NCBI RefSeq assembly: GCF_020177595.1
Contig: NZ_JAHTBL010000002.1
Location: 372,001-436,000, forward strand
Source of the DNA: Cognatishimia sp. MH4019
GTDB lineage: Bacteria; Pseudomonadota; Alphaproteobacteria; Rhodobacterales; Rhodobacteraceae
Direction of reading: 5' to 3'
Length of the DNA: 64,000 bases
Shown: piece after piece, positions 38,285 through 46,825 of the stretch
How the letters are laid out: each line of letters opens with the position of its first letter
Numbering within the stretch: position 1 is the first letter of the stretch
Position numbers and translations under genes: made by a program
The notes under the pieces: model-generated
Database searches by the model: none
Seen by the model: the letters and a program-made list of their open reading frames with translations, nothing else
Told to the model about the DNA's origin: nothing

Positions 38285-38851
38285 CTATTCGGCGGGGGCT
38301 TTCGCATTGCGCCCAGCCAGCAAGACGCTGATCGCATAGGCTTTTTCAGGAGACAGACCTGATAGTACGGCTGCGGCGCCGTCCGGCTTCATCGCCCCCA
38401 GAAATCCGGCGGCAAACTCGGGTGTCATCTGTTCAAAGACCGCCGCTGCATCCTTTGGCTTCATTTGCTGATACACTTTGGTGAGCAAGGCGATATCGTC
38501 GCTCGAGGCGGTCTCGGACAAGGCGATGGTCGCGGCCAGCTTGGCCTCTGCCGCATCCAAGGCGTCGATCATGGCGGTCAATTCGGCCTCGGCGATATTC
38601 AGCATCGCAAGACGCTCTTCCAGCTTTTGTTCGCGATCCTTGAGGATTGCATCCCGTTCAAGCAAAGCAGCCAAAAGGGCGTCTTCTTCGGGGTTTCCAG
38701 CGACCGGCTCTGGCGGAGTATCGTCAGCTCTTTCTGAAACGGCGGCGATTGCAGGGCCTGCAATTTCAACACCCCGGATCAGCGCAGAACCAAGCAGCAG
38801 GAAACATAGGATCAACAGGACCCGCGGACGGGACTTCAATCTTTTTGCCAT
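38285..38851 (-). CDS. MotE-like protein (MgtE-N type domain)
   Basis: 188 residues: an N-terminal hydrophobic segment (about 10-32), a coiled coil (about 55-120, with RDAILKDREQKLEERLAMLNIAEAELT), and a C-terminal domain of MgtE-N type (about 125-180: LLTKVYQQMKPKDAAAVFEQM, FAAGFLGAMKPDGAAAVLSGL). This organisation is that of rhizobial MotE, a periplasmic chaperone for MotC, and of FliG-like helical repeats. It is followed after 56 bases by motA. A chaperone role for the large periplasmic protein encoded after motA would fit the arrangement but is not shown. Confidence 0.72.
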   Translation of the reverse strand: MAKRLKSRPRVLLILCFLLLGSALIRGVEIAGPAIAAVSERADDTPPEPVAGNPEEDALLAALLERDAILKDREQKLEERLAMLNIAEAELTAMIDALDAAEAKLAATIALSETASSDDIALLTKVYQQMKPKDAAAVFEQMTPEFAAGFLGAMKPDGAAAVLSGLSPEKAYAISVLLAGRNAKAPAE

Positions 38852-38854
38852 TGC

Positions 38855-39238
38855 CTAAACCCCGCTTCTTTCACGATGCCGCACAAACGCAGTGGGCGGA
38901 GGCGAGGTCTCGTTCACCGGAGAAGGAGCCGCCATGGGCGCAGGGGCGGGCTGTTCGGGCAAGTCATGCAGAGACGCCAAAAGCAGCTCAAGCCGGGTGA
39001 CCGCAGCCTCGGCCCGCGTGGTGGCCGCCTCCAGATCCGATGCGGATCTTTGCGCCGCAGCCTCCGCCTGGCTAAGCGTTCTGGTCATGTCATCCACCTG
39101 TGCCGACATCACCGCAACAGCCCCGCCGACGCCTTTCTCAAGGTCGTTAAACTTGTTCAGCTTGCGCGCCAGAACCAGGCAGTACAGCGTGGCGCCCAGC
39201 GCGCCCGCGATCAATAAAGCATCCGCGATGAGGGTCAT
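38855..39238 (-). CDS. Membrane-anchored coiled-coil protein of the fliL-motE block
   Basis: 127 residues with one N-terminal transmembrane helix (about 4-22), a predicted coiled coil (about 27-92, including VAVMSAQVDDMTRTLSQAEAAA and ATTRAEAAVTRLELLLASL) and a Pro-rich tail. It resembles small proteins annotated as a domain of unknown function (DUF6468, from memory) next to fliL in alphaproteobacterial clusters. It lies between fliL and the motE-like gene with gaps of 10 and 3 bases. A role in the stator or basal body is inferred from position only. Confidence 0.65.
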   Translation of the reverse strand: MTLIADALLIAGALGATLYCLVLARKLNKFNDLEKGVGGAVAVMSAQVDDMTRTLSQAEAAAQRSASDLEAATTRAEAAVTRLELLLASLHDLPEQPAPAPMAAPSPVNETSPPPTAFVRHRERSGV

Positions 39239-39248
39239 TCTACCTCTC

Positions 39249-39746
39249 CTAATTCAGCACAAATTCCATGATGAGCAGATCGCGGACACGGCCATGGCCC
39301 ACAACGACCTGCACCCGGCGCAGCATTTGCGCGCGCAACCCGACAAGGGCCGACGTTTCGCTGAGCAAAGCCACATCCACGGCGCGTAAGTAATTATTCA
39401 GAACGTCGACAACGCGCGGCATCAGTTGCTGCACATCGTCAGCTGCAGGCCCTCGCACCTCTAGTTGCGCGCGGAACTTCAGATAGCGGTTCGTGCCGTT
39501 CTCGTTCAGTGAGATCACCAGTGGATCAACCGGCACAAACGCGATATCTGGCAGCGCTTCGAACGGCGCTTCCTCGGTTTGGGCAGTCTCATCCTCACGA
39601 CCGAAAAGAAGGCCCATCTGCACAGCAAAATACCCTCCAGCACCGCCAAGGATCGCCAAAACAAGCCCGATGATGATCGGCATTTTAAGCGATTTTTTCG
39701 GTGCTGTTTCTGCATCGTTTGCATCAGCGATTTCAGCGTCAGCCAT
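39249..39746 (-). CDS. fliL: Flagellar basal body-associated protein FliL
   Basis: 165 residues. A charged cytoplasmic start (about 1-20) precedes one transmembrane helix (SLKMPIIIGLVLAILGGAGGY, about 19-39) and the periplasmic FliL domain: FVPVDPLVISLNENGTNRYLKFRAQLEV near 68-95 and the C-terminal GRVRDLLIMEFVLN. This copy is closer to the classical FliL than the one at 29734-30201. It leads the minus-strand block that runs down to the FliJ-like gene, divergent from fliF. Confidence 0.88.
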   Translation of the reverse strand: MADAEIADANDAETAPKKSLKMPIIIGLVLAILGGAGGYFAVQMGLLFGREDETAQTEEAPFEALPDIAFVPVDPLVISLNENGTNRYLKFRAQLEVRGPAADDVQQLMPRVVDVLNNYLRAVDVALLSETSALVGLRAQMLRRVQVVVGHGRVRDLLIMEFVLN

Positions 39747-39790
39747 GGCGGACCTCGTTTTCGATTTCCTCCTCTATAGACCGAAGAGCA

Positions 39791-39805
39791 CTAACCGATT
39801 GTTAA
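39791..39805. promoter_or_regulatory. CtrA-like half-site pair in the fliL/fliF divergent gap
   Basis: On the minus strand TTAA-CAATCGG-TTAG, seven of eight bases of TTAA-N7-TTAA and followed by G as in many CtrA sites. It is 45 bases from the fliL start and 63 bases from the fliF GTG start, so it could serve both long operons. Prediction from sequence only. Confidence 0.45.
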
Positions 39806-39867
39806 GGCCGTTCGGTCATGAAGGGGGTGCCGGCGGGCAGAAGGTCCGCCCTTACAGGAGCTATATC

Positions 39868-41433
39868 GTGCAGCAGATTCTCTCTGTCTGGTCCTCACTG
39901 ACACTGCAACGCCGTGTCTTTGTCACCGTCGCCACCTTACTGATGTTCGCCGCGATTCTTGGTGTTTCCAGGCTGGCTGCGACGCCGAAGATGGCCTTGC
40001 TTTACTCGGGCCTTGAACAAGGCGCGGCGGGGGAGGTGATCTCTCGGCTGGAACAAGCCGGGGTTGCCCATGATGTGCGCGGTGGAGCGATTTACGTGCC
40101 GCAGAACGAGCGGGACAGGCTGCGCATGACGCTGGCGCGCGACGGTATCCCGGCGAATGGCTCCGCCGGGTACGAGCTACTTGATTCGCTTTCGGGCTTC
40201 GGGACGACGTCCCAGATGTTCGACGCCGCTTACTGGCGCGCGAAAGAGGGCGAATTGGCCCGCACAATCTCGGCCAGCCCCTGGATCAGAAGCGCACGGG
40301 TCCATATCGCAACACCGTCTTCACGCGCGTTTGCGCGCAATATCAAGCCAACCGCATCGGTGACCGTGACAGCAGCGGGCGACGGTGTGTCGGCAGGGCA
40401 GGCGAAAGCGCTGAAATATCTGGTGTCTTCTGCAGTATCAGGGCTGACGCCGGAAGACGTATCGATCATCACAGAAGACGGCATTCTAGTCGGGCGCGAA
40501 GATGCGGTGGTCAGCGGCGGTGAGATGGACCGCGAACAGGCTCTGCGCAGCAGTGTCGAGCGGCTTCTGGAAGCGCATGTCGGCTTTGGAAAAGCCATTG
40601 TTGAAGTGTCTCTGGAAACGGTGACGGATCGCGAATCCATCGTTGAGCGTCGGTTTGATCCCGAAGGACGCGTCGCGATCAGTACGGATACGGTCGAGAC
40701 CACGAACGAGGCGACCGACAGCGCGGCAGGTGGGGTCACGGTGGCGTCGAACCTTCCCGATGGAGATGCGGCAGGCGGGGGTGGCGCGTCTTCTTCGCAA
40801 AACTCAGAAACACGCGAGCGCGTGAATTTCGAGGTGTCCGAGACGCAGCGCGAAGTTCTGCGCGCACCGGGTGCGATCAAGCGTCTGACCGTCGCTGTGA
40901 TGGTGGATGGCATCCGCTCAACCAATGAAGACGGCACGACGACATGGGCACCAAGGACAGATGTCGAGATGGAGGTACTACACGATCTGGTCGCCTCTGC
41001 CATCGGATTTAACGAGGCGCGCGGCGATGTCATCACGCTGAAATCGCTTGAAATGACGCCGCTTGAATTACCGGGGACGCCGGCAGCGGGCTCTGTGCTT
41101 GACGGGATCACGATTGACCTGATGTCGATCATTCAGGTCTGCGTTCTGGCGCTCACCTCACTGGTGCTTGGCCTCTTTGTCGTGCGGCCTATCCTGACCA
41201 CCTCATCACCGGCCAGCCTTCCTGCTCCTGCCACCATGACCACCACACCGGACGGCACGTTGCCAACGTTAACCGGCACGACGCTGGCCGCGGATGATGT
41301 GATGGCACCCGAAGGCCAATCCCAGCGTCTTCCCACCGAAGATCCCGTCCTGCGTCTGCGCCAGATGATTGAAGAGCGGCAGGATGAAACGATGGAGATC
41401 CTGCGCAACTGGATGGAGGAAGAAACGGCATGA
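39868..41433 (+). CDS. fliF: Flagellar MS-ring protein FliF
   Basis: Base of the rotor, 521 residues. The frame opens at 39493, but GTG 39868 with AGGAG exactly 7 bases upstream is the natural start (VQQILSVWSSLTLQRR). The first transmembrane helix is at about 19-40, followed by the conserved ring-building motifs (MALLYSGLEQGAAGEVISRLEQAG; DGIPANGSAGYELLD; GAGDGVSAGQAKALKYLVSSAVSGL-type text). A second transmembrane helix lies near 425-447. The C-terminal cytoplasmic tail, which normally binds FliG, is about 70 residues and ends RQDETMEILRNWMEEETA. fliG is not downstream. Confidence 0.96.
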   Translation: MQQILSVWSSLTLQRRVFVTVATLLMFAAILGVSRLAATPKMALLYSGLEQGAAGEVISRLEQAGVAHDVRGGAIYVPQNERDRLRMTLARDGIPANGSAGYELLDSLSGFGTTSQMFDAAYWRAKEGELARTISASPWIRSARVHIATPSSRAFARNIKPTASVTVTAAGDGVSAGQAKALKYLVSSAVSGLTPEDVSIITEDGILVGREDAVVSGGEMDREQALRSSVERLLEAHVGFGKAIVEVSLETVTDRESIVERRFDPEGRVAISTDTVETTNEATDSAAGGVTVASNLPDGDAAGGGGASSSQNSETRERVNFEVSETQREVLRAPGAIKRLTVAVMVDGIRSTNEDGTTTWAPRTDVEMEVLHDLVASAIGFNEARGDVITLKSLEMTPLELPGTPAAGSVLDGITIDLMSIIQVCVLALTSLVLGLFVVRPILTTSSPASLPAPATMTTTPDGTLPTLTGTTLAADDVMAPEGQSQRLPTEDPVLRLRQMIEERQDETMEILRNWMEEETA

Positions 41434-42041
41434 ATGATCAGCGTTATTCTTACGAAGACTTCAGCAGCTCTTCTCCAAGCCCGGAGGCTGATGCGAGTGG
41501 CCCAGCGCTTTCTGAAGATCAACGGCTGGAGGCTTATGAGACCGGGTTCAAGGCCGGTTGGGATGATGCCAATGCCGCGATGACCGAAGGCGCGGCCGCC
41601 GTTGAAACAGCGGCGACGCAAACCCTGTCAGACCTGTCGTTCACATTGGCCGAGGCAAAGGCGCATACGCTTGCCGCACTACGTCCGCTGATGGAGCAAT
41701 TGGCCTCTAATATTCTGCCAGCGGTTGCGCAAAGCAGTCTCGCACCGCTGATTGTCGAAAAAGTCCTCGCGGTCGCTGACACCAGCATGGACACGCAATT
41801 GAGCCTACGCATCGCGCCTGAAGATCGCAGTTCGATCGAAGATGCGCTGGAAGGGCATTGCGAACTGCCACTCAGGCTCATTGACGAGGCTACGCTGATG
41901 AGTGGCCAGGCAAACCTGGACCTTGGTGCGATTGAGCATCAGATCGACCTACCCGCGCTGACTGCCGAAATCCAGGCAGCGGTCTCTGATTTCTATAGCC
42001 TGCAACCTAACTTGTCGGAGGAACACGCCGATGCCGTCTAA
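41430..42041 (+). CDS. fliH: FliH-like export regulator (FlbE type)
   Basis: 203 residues, acidic, soluble. The N-terminal 45 residues are low complexity; YETGFKAGWDDANAAMTEGA near 36-55 has the G-x-x-x-G spacing seen in FliH helices, and the rest resembles the FliH/YscL stalk and C-terminal domain (LRPLMEQLASNILPAVAQSSLAPLIVEKVLAVAD). FliH binds FliI and ties it to the C ring through FliN, which is encoded next. The start overlaps the fliF stop by 4 bases. In Caulobacter, fliG lies between fliF and this gene; here it does not. Confidence 0.75.
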   Translation: MNDQRYSYEDFSSSSPSPEADASGPALSEDQRLEAYETGFKAGWDDANAAMTEGAAAVETAATQTLSDLSFTLAEAKAHTLAALRPLMEQLASNILPAVAQSSLAPLIVEKVLAVADTSMDTQLSLRIAPEDRSSIEDALEGHCELPLRLIDEATLMSGQANLDLGAIEHQIDLPALTAEIQAAVSDFYSLQPNLSEEHADAV

Positions 42042-42294
42042 CACTTCAGGCTTCAAGGACGTCCCCATCGAGGTCACAATCTCTGTCGGGACCGCACGGC
42101 CAACGGTCAAGGAACTGCTTTCACTTGATGAAAACGCTATCCTAACACTGGATCGCCGCATCTCGGACCCTGTGGAACTTTACATCGGCGACAAGCTGAT
42201 CGCGCGCGGGGAGCTGCAGGAAGCCGATGACGAAACCGGTCAATTGGCGGTGCGCCTGACCGAAGTCTCTGGTCTTTCCGGGGCCGCTGAATGA
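42031..42294 (+). CDS. fliN: Flagellar motor switch protein FliN
   Basis: C-ring subunit of the SpoA family, 87 residues. The core is DVPIEVTISVGTARPTVKELLSLDENAILTLDRRISDPVELYIGDKLIARGEL-like sequence (about 10-65), the usual FliN fold, with a short N-terminal extension. The gene overlaps fliH by 11 bases and fliP by 4 bases. The other switch proteins, FliG and FliM, are not encoded in the window. Confidence 0.94.
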   Translation: MPSNTSGFKDVPIEVTISVGTARPTVKELLSLDENAILTLDRRISDPVELYIGDKLIARGELQEADDETGQLAVRLTEVSGLSGAAE

Positions 42295-43019
42295 TCCTGC
42301 GCTGCGTTCTGGTTCTGCTGGCAATAGGCCTTTTCGCCCTGCCTGCCTCTGCGCAGGAGGTGACGCTTTCCTTGGGGGATGACAGCTCTCTGGCGGCGCG
42401 CAGCATCCAGCTTTTGGTGCTTGTAACAATCCTCAGCCTCGTGCCGGGGCTTGCCATGATGATAACCTGTTTTCCGTTTATCGTGACGGTTCTGGCCATC
42501 CTCAGACAAGCGATTGGCCTGCAACAATCCCCGCCGAATATGTTGATCGTCAGCCTTGCACTTTTCCTGACCTATTTCGTGATGGAGCCGGTTTTCACCG
42601 CAGCCTGGAATGCTGGCATGGTGCCCTTGATGGCCGAAGAAATCGCCATCGAAGAGGCGTTTCAACTGGGCATCACACCCTTTCGGGAGTTCATGTCGGC
42701 CCGCGTCGATCCCGAGACCTTCCTGAGCCTCGCCGATCTGCGCGGCGCGACAGAAGTTGCGGTGACCGACAGCGATGTGCCGTTGTCCCTGCTGGTCCCG
42801 TCATTCCTGATCAGCGAGATTGAGCGGGCCTTTCAGATCGGCTTTTTGATCTTCTTGCCTTTTCTTGTCATCGACCTCGTGGTTGCCGCCGTGCTGATGT
42901 CGATGGGCATGATGATGGTCCCGCCTGCGATTGTGTCGCTTCCCTTTAAGCTTGCCTTCTTCGTCGTCGCCGACGGTTGGAGCCTCATCGCCGGGAGCCT
43001 TGTGCGCAGCTACTTCTAA
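42291..43019 (+). CDS. fliP: Flagellar export gate protein FliP
   Basis: Inner-membrane gate component, 242 residues. It has a cleavable signal sequence (MILRCVLVLLAIGLFALPAS), as known for FliP, followed by transmembrane segments with FPFIVTVLAILRQAIGLQQSPPNMLIVSLALFLTYFVMEP and the C-terminal MGMMMVPPAIVSLPFKLAFFVVADGWSL. It overlaps fliN by 4 bases. A small gap of 80 bases to motB holds a possible promoter. Confidence 0.95.
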   Translation: MILRCVLVLLAIGLFALPASAQEVTLSLGDDSSLAARSIQLLVLVTILSLVPGLAMMITCFPFIVTVLAILRQAIGLQQSPPNMLIVSLALFLTYFVMEPVFTAAWNAGMVPLMAEEIAIEEAFQLGITPFREFMSARVDPETFLSLADLRGATEVAVTDSDVPLSLLVPSFLISEIERAFQIGFLIFLPFLVIDLVVAAVLMSMGMMMVPPAIVSLPFKLAFFVVADGWSLIAGSLVRSYF

Positions 43020-43099
43020 ACGCCTCGCATTTTAATTGTTAAGCCGCCCTTCACATTTGCCGCCTAAGACTGGTCTTGGGTGAAAAATGTGGTGGTGTG

Positions 43100-43954
43100 A
43101 TGGGTGTGCAATCAAACGCACCAGTCATCATCAAACGGAAAAAGATTGTCCAAGGTGGCGGTCATCATGGGGGTGCCTGGAAGGTTGCCTATGCTGATTT
43201 CGTGACTGCGATGATGGCCTTTTTCTTGTTGATGTGGCTGTTGAATGCGACAACAGAAAAACAACGCAAGGGCGTCGCGGATTACTTCTCTCCGACGATT
43301 CCGATCAACCGGATTTCCGGTGGTGGGGACGGTGCCTTTGGTGGCGACAGCATCTTCTCGGAAGAAACGATGGCGCAGAATGGCACCGGTGCCAGCAAAC
43401 AGTTGCCGACCTCTTCGAATAAGTCGAAGGGTGCGACCGGTGTGCAGGATAATGCTGACGCCAAGGGTCAGAACGAAGGGGCGGATACGGAAGCCACCGC
43501 CTTGAGCTCTCTTGAAGAAATGCTTGCGGCGAATAGTGGCGAAAGCATGGTTGATCAGGATTTGCTCAGGCATATCGTAACCAAACGGACAGACGAAGGC
43601 TTAGTCATCGCTTTGCGCTCGCAAACAAATCAGCCCCTTTTCAAGAACAGGTCAGAGCCGACCGATCTTATGGTCGCTTTGGGCGAGATGCTGGTGCGCG
43701 TTTTGAGCACGATCAGCAATGACATTGCGATCGCGGGACACATGCGCGCGCAACCTGTCGTTCTGAAACAGAACACGACCTGGGATGTCTCGATTGATCG
43801 GGCAGCCCAAATGCGAGACTTGATGACCAATGCAGGTTTTGAGCCTGAGCGGATCAGAACCGTGCGCGGCCATGCAAGCCGCATTCCATCGGTGGCTGAC
43901 CAGATGAATGTCGTCAACGACCGCATCGAAGTAATCGTTTTGCGCGAGAAATAG
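43100..43954 (+). CDS. motB: Flagellar motor stator protein MotB
   Basis: Peptidoglycan-anchoring stator subunit, 284 residues from ATG 43100; the frame also opens at a TTG at 43076, considered less likely. KIVQGGGHHGGAWKVAYADFVTAMMAFFLLMWLLN (about 14-48) contains the basic cytoplasmic start and the single helix with the proton-binding Asp of YADFVTAMMAF. The linker is Ser/Gly/Asp-rich. The C-terminal OmpA-like domain shows IAIAGHMRAQPV and SIDRAAQMRDLMTNAGFEPERIRTVRGHAS. Confidence 0.96.
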   Translation: MGVQSNAPVIIKRKKIVQGGGHHGGAWKVAYADFVTAMMAFFLLMWLLNATTEKQRKGVADYFSPTIPINRISGGGDGAFGGDSIFSEETMAQNGTGASKQLPTSSNKSKGATGVQDNADAKGQNEGADTEATALSSLEEMLAANSGESMVDQDLLRHIVTKRTDEGLVIALRSQTNQPLFKNRSEPTDLMVALGEMLVRVLSTISNDIAIAGHMRAQPVVLKQNTTWDVSIDRAAQMRDLMTNAGFEPERIRTVRGHASRIPSVADQMNVVNDRIEVIVLREK

Positions 43955-43969
43955 GTTCAATTGTATTTG

Positions 43970-43984
43970 TTAGGCTGGTGTTAA
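43970..43984 (+). promoter_or_regulatory. CtrA-like half-site pair upstream of flgE
   Basis: TTAG-N7-TTAA, seven of eight bases of the CtrA consensus, 60 bases before the flgE start codon in the 90-base motB-flgE gap. It suggests that the hook and junction genes flgE, flgK, flgL and flgI have their own promoter inside the larger block. Prediction only. Confidence 0.45.
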
Positions 43985-44044
43985 ACCTGCGCCCTTAACT
44001 GTTGTGGCAGACCAATCGGTTGATGCAGCAGAAAGGCGCAACCC

Positions 44045-45346
44045 ATGACAATTTCTTCCTCGCTGAATGCGGGCGTTGCTGGCCTGTCGGCCAATGCAAG
44101 CCGTCTGGCCACAATCTCGGACAACATCGCGAACTCTTCGACCTACGGCTATAAACGCGCGTCGGCAGATTTTCATTCGATGGTGATCACAAGTGGCACC
44201 GGCTCTTACTCGGCCGGTGGCGTACGGGTGACAACCCAACGCCTGATCGATGAGCGCGGGCCGTTGGTCTCCACGTCGAATGCAACCGATTTGGCCGTCC
44301 GCGGCCGTGGCATGTTGCCCGTCACGTCAGAGGCGTCAGTTGGCGTCGCAAACGGGGAAAACCCGCTTTTCATGACAACGACCGGATCCTTTCGTACCGA
44401 TGCTGATGGCTTCTTGAAAACCGAATCCGGCCTCGTCCTGATGGGCTGGCCTGCACTTTCGGATGGTACGATGCCAACCTATCCGCGCGACACCGCAGAC
44501 GGGCTTGAGCCTGTGCAGATCAACGTGAACCAGTTTGGCGGCAAGCCGACAACACGGATGACGTTGGGCATGAACCTGCCCGCGACCGAAACATCTTCGA
44601 CCAGCAGCGGGGATATGAAGGACTTGTCGATCGAATATTTCGACAACCTTGGGACCTCCAAAAACGTGATGGTCGAGTTTACGCCGACCATCCCTGCCAG
44701 TGGCTCTTCAAACGAGTGGACGATGGTTATCACCGACTCCGCTCAGCCCGGGGTGGTGATCGGCGAATATGTTCTGGAGTTTCAGGATAGCCGGACCGGT
44801 GGTGGTACGCTGGACAATGTGAGCGTGACCAGCGGTGTCGGATACAACGCAGCCACAGGTGACATTACGGTGAATGTCGCCGGTGGGCCGATTAACATCA
44901 ACATCGGTATTTATGGCGATTCCAACGGAATCACGCAGCTATCTGATAAATTCGCACCGGTAAACATCAACAAAGACGGCTCTCCCATCGGGAACATGAC
45001 CTCGGTCGAAGTGGATGAGAACGGTTTTGTCCACGCGTTCTTCGATATCGGTCTGAACCGTGTGATCTATCAGGTTCCGCTGGTTGACGTGCCCAATCCA
45101 AATGGACTGATCCCGCTTGATCACCAGACCTATCAGGCGTCACCAGAAAGTGGATCGTTCTTCCTGTGGGACGCGGGCGATGGACCAACTGGTGATGTGG
45201 TCGGCTTTGCCCGCGAGGAGTCCGCGACCGATGTTGCTGGGGAATTGACGCAGTTGATCCAGACGCAACGCGCCTATTCCTCGAACGCGAAAGTCATCCA
45301 GACGGTTGACGAGATGTTGCAGGAAACCACCAACATCAAGCGCTGA
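44045..45346 (+). CDS. flgE: Flagellar hook protein FlgE
   Basis: Hook subunit, 433 residues. It begins MTISSSLNAGVAGLSANASRL with the signature ISDNIANSSTYGYKRASADF (about 24-43), the insertion domain GDMKDLSIEYFDNLGTSKNVMVEF near 197-220, and the C-terminal coiled coil ELTQLIQTQRAYSSNAKVIQTVDEMLQETTNIK. Length is in the normal range for alphaproteobacteria. It is the first of four genes in tight order, flgE-flgK-flgL-flgI. Confidence 0.95.
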   Translation: MTISSSLNAGVAGLSANASRLATISDNIANSSTYGYKRASADFHSMVITSGTGSYSAGGVRVTTQRLIDERGPLVSTSNATDLAVRGRGMLPVTSEASVGVANGENPLFMTTTGSFRTDADGFLKTESGLVLMGWPALSDGTMPTYPRDTADGLEPVQINVNQFGGKPTTRMTLGMNLPATETSSTSSGDMKDLSIEYFDNLGTSKNVMVEFTPTIPASGSSNEWTMVITDSAQPGVVIGEYVLEFQDSRTGGGTLDNVSVTSGVGYNAATGDITVNVAGGPININIGIYGDSNGITQLSDKFAPVNINKDGSPIGNMTSVEVDENGFVHAFFDIGLNRVIYQVPLVDVPNPNGLIPLDHQTYQASPESGSFFLWDAGDGPTGDVVGFAREESATDVAGELTQLIQTQRAYSSNAKVIQTVDEMLQETTNIKR

Positions 45347-45374
45347 TCCCCGGTGATCCCAGAAGGATGATCCG

Positions 45375-46823
45375 ATGAGCATTTCCTCTTCCCTCTCAAA
45401 TGCCTTGTCCGGCCTGACTGCGGTGTCGCGGTCGGCCGAGCTGGTGTCGGCCAATTTGGCGAATGTCACGAACCCGAACTACGCGCGGCGCGAGATTGAG
45501 CTTTCGGCGCGCGATGGTGGTACGCTCTCTGGTGGTGTGTCCGTTTCAGGGGTCAATCGGGTCGTCGATCAGGCGCTTCAGACAGATCGACGACATGCGG
45601 ATGCAGATGTGGCGAATGCGCAAACCCGGAACAGCTTTTTCCAGCGTGTGGAAAACAGCGTGGGCCTACCCACCGAGAGCAGTTCGTTAACCGCAAAGAT
45701 GGCCGCCTTTGAGGCGACATTGATCCAGGCAAGCAGTCAGCCCGCATCTGACGCGCATCTGCGCGCTGTCGTCACTACGGCCGGATCGGTAACCGATCAC
45801 ATAAACCATGTTTCGGAGGATATTCAGTCCCTCCGTATGGATGCAGATCGCAATATTGCGACCGAGGTCAAGACGCTCACGACCAAACTGGACCAGATCC
45901 GCGATCTGAATTTCGACATTGCGCGCCGCGGTATGGGGGGGCACTCGACCGCGGCGCTGGAGGATCACCGCGCAGCACTTCTTGATGATGTCAGCCGGAT
46001 CGTGCCATTGCGCGAGGTTCAAAGCGACAACGGGCAAGTCTCGCTTTTCACGCTCGGTGGCACACAGTTGTTAGGCGGACAGGTGAGCGAAATCACCTTC
46101 AATTCAACAGGATTGATCGTTCCGCATATGACCCAAGATAATGGATTACTTGGCGGGCTTGAGGTCAACGGGACCGCGATTGACGCCGCAACTGTCTTTG
46201 CGGGGGGCTCCCTTGCAGGCCATTTCGAGGTGCGTGACGAGCTTGCCGTGACGGCGCAGCGCCAGCTTGATGCGGTTGCCCGCGATCTGATCAGTCGGTT
46301 TGAGGATCCAGCGGTTGATCCAACCTTAACAACAGGCGATCCGGGCTTTTTCACCGATGCGGGTGCCGCCTTGGACCTTGCCGCCGAAACGGGCCTCGCT
46401 GGTCGCGTTAAGGTTAACGCATCTTTGGATTCTGCACATGCTGGCGCTGCCTGGCGTGTCCGCGACGGGATAAACGCCAGCGCAGAGGGCCCGCCCGGCG
46501 ATACAGGTCGCCTGACAGCAATGATCGACGCCCTTCAAGCGCTCAAGCCGACACAATCCGGCGGGTTCAGCACAAGCGCGCGATCACTGAGTGGACTTGG
46601 ATCGGATTTTCTGTCGGAACTCGGGCGCCAAAAGCTCGATACGGGTTCCGAAGTCCTATTTGCGACCACCCAACAGTCGGGGTTCCGCTCGGCCGAGCTT
46701 GAGAACGGCGTTGATACCGATCAGGAGATGCAGAAACTCCTACTGATCGAACAGGCATATTCGGCAAATGCGCGCGTGATTCAGACAGTCGACGAGATGA
46801 TCGACGCGTTGTTGAGGATCTAG
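45375..46823 (+). CDS. flgK: Flagellar hook-associated protein FlgK
   Basis: First hook-filament junction protein, 482 residues. The N-terminus SSSLSNALSGLTAVSRSAELVSANLANVTNPNYARREI-type text carries the signature, and the C-terminus LLLIEQAYSANARVIQTVDEMIDALLRI matches the coiled-coil end. AGAAGGATG precedes the start. It follows flgE by 28 bases. Its probable export chaperone is the FlgN-like protein at 20541-20876. Confidence 0.95.
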   Translation: MSISSSLSNALSGLTAVSRSAELVSANLANVTNPNYARREIELSARDGGTLSGGVSVSGVNRVVDQALQTDRRHADADVANAQTRNSFFQRVENSVGLPTESSSLTAKMAAFEATLIQASSQPASDAHLRAVVTTAGSVTDHINHVSEDIQSLRMDADRNIATEVKTLTTKLDQIRDLNFDIARRGMGGHSTAALEDHRAALLDDVSRIVPLREVQSDNGQVSLFTLGGTQLLGGQVSEITFNSTGLIVPHMTQDNGLLGGLEVNGTAIDAATVFAGGSLAGHFEVRDELAVTAQRQLDAVARDLISRFEDPAVDPTLTTGDPGFFTDAGAALDLAAETGLAGRVKVNASLDSAHAGAAWRVRDGINASAEGPPGDTGRLTAMIDALQALKPTQSGGFSTSARSLSGLGSDFLSELGRQKLDTGSEVLFATTQQSGFRSAELENGVDTDQEMQKLLLIEQAYSANARVIQTVDEMIDALLRI

Positions 46824-46825
46824 CG

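Noticed and set aside
43032-43042. TTAA-N3-TTAA upstream of motB as a CtrA site
   Set aside because: The spacing of 3 does not fit the 7-base spacing of CtrA half-sites.
43076-43099. Longer MotB start at a TTG codon (43076)
   Set aside because: The added eight residues are not MotB-like, and ATG 43100 gives the usual short basic N-terminus.
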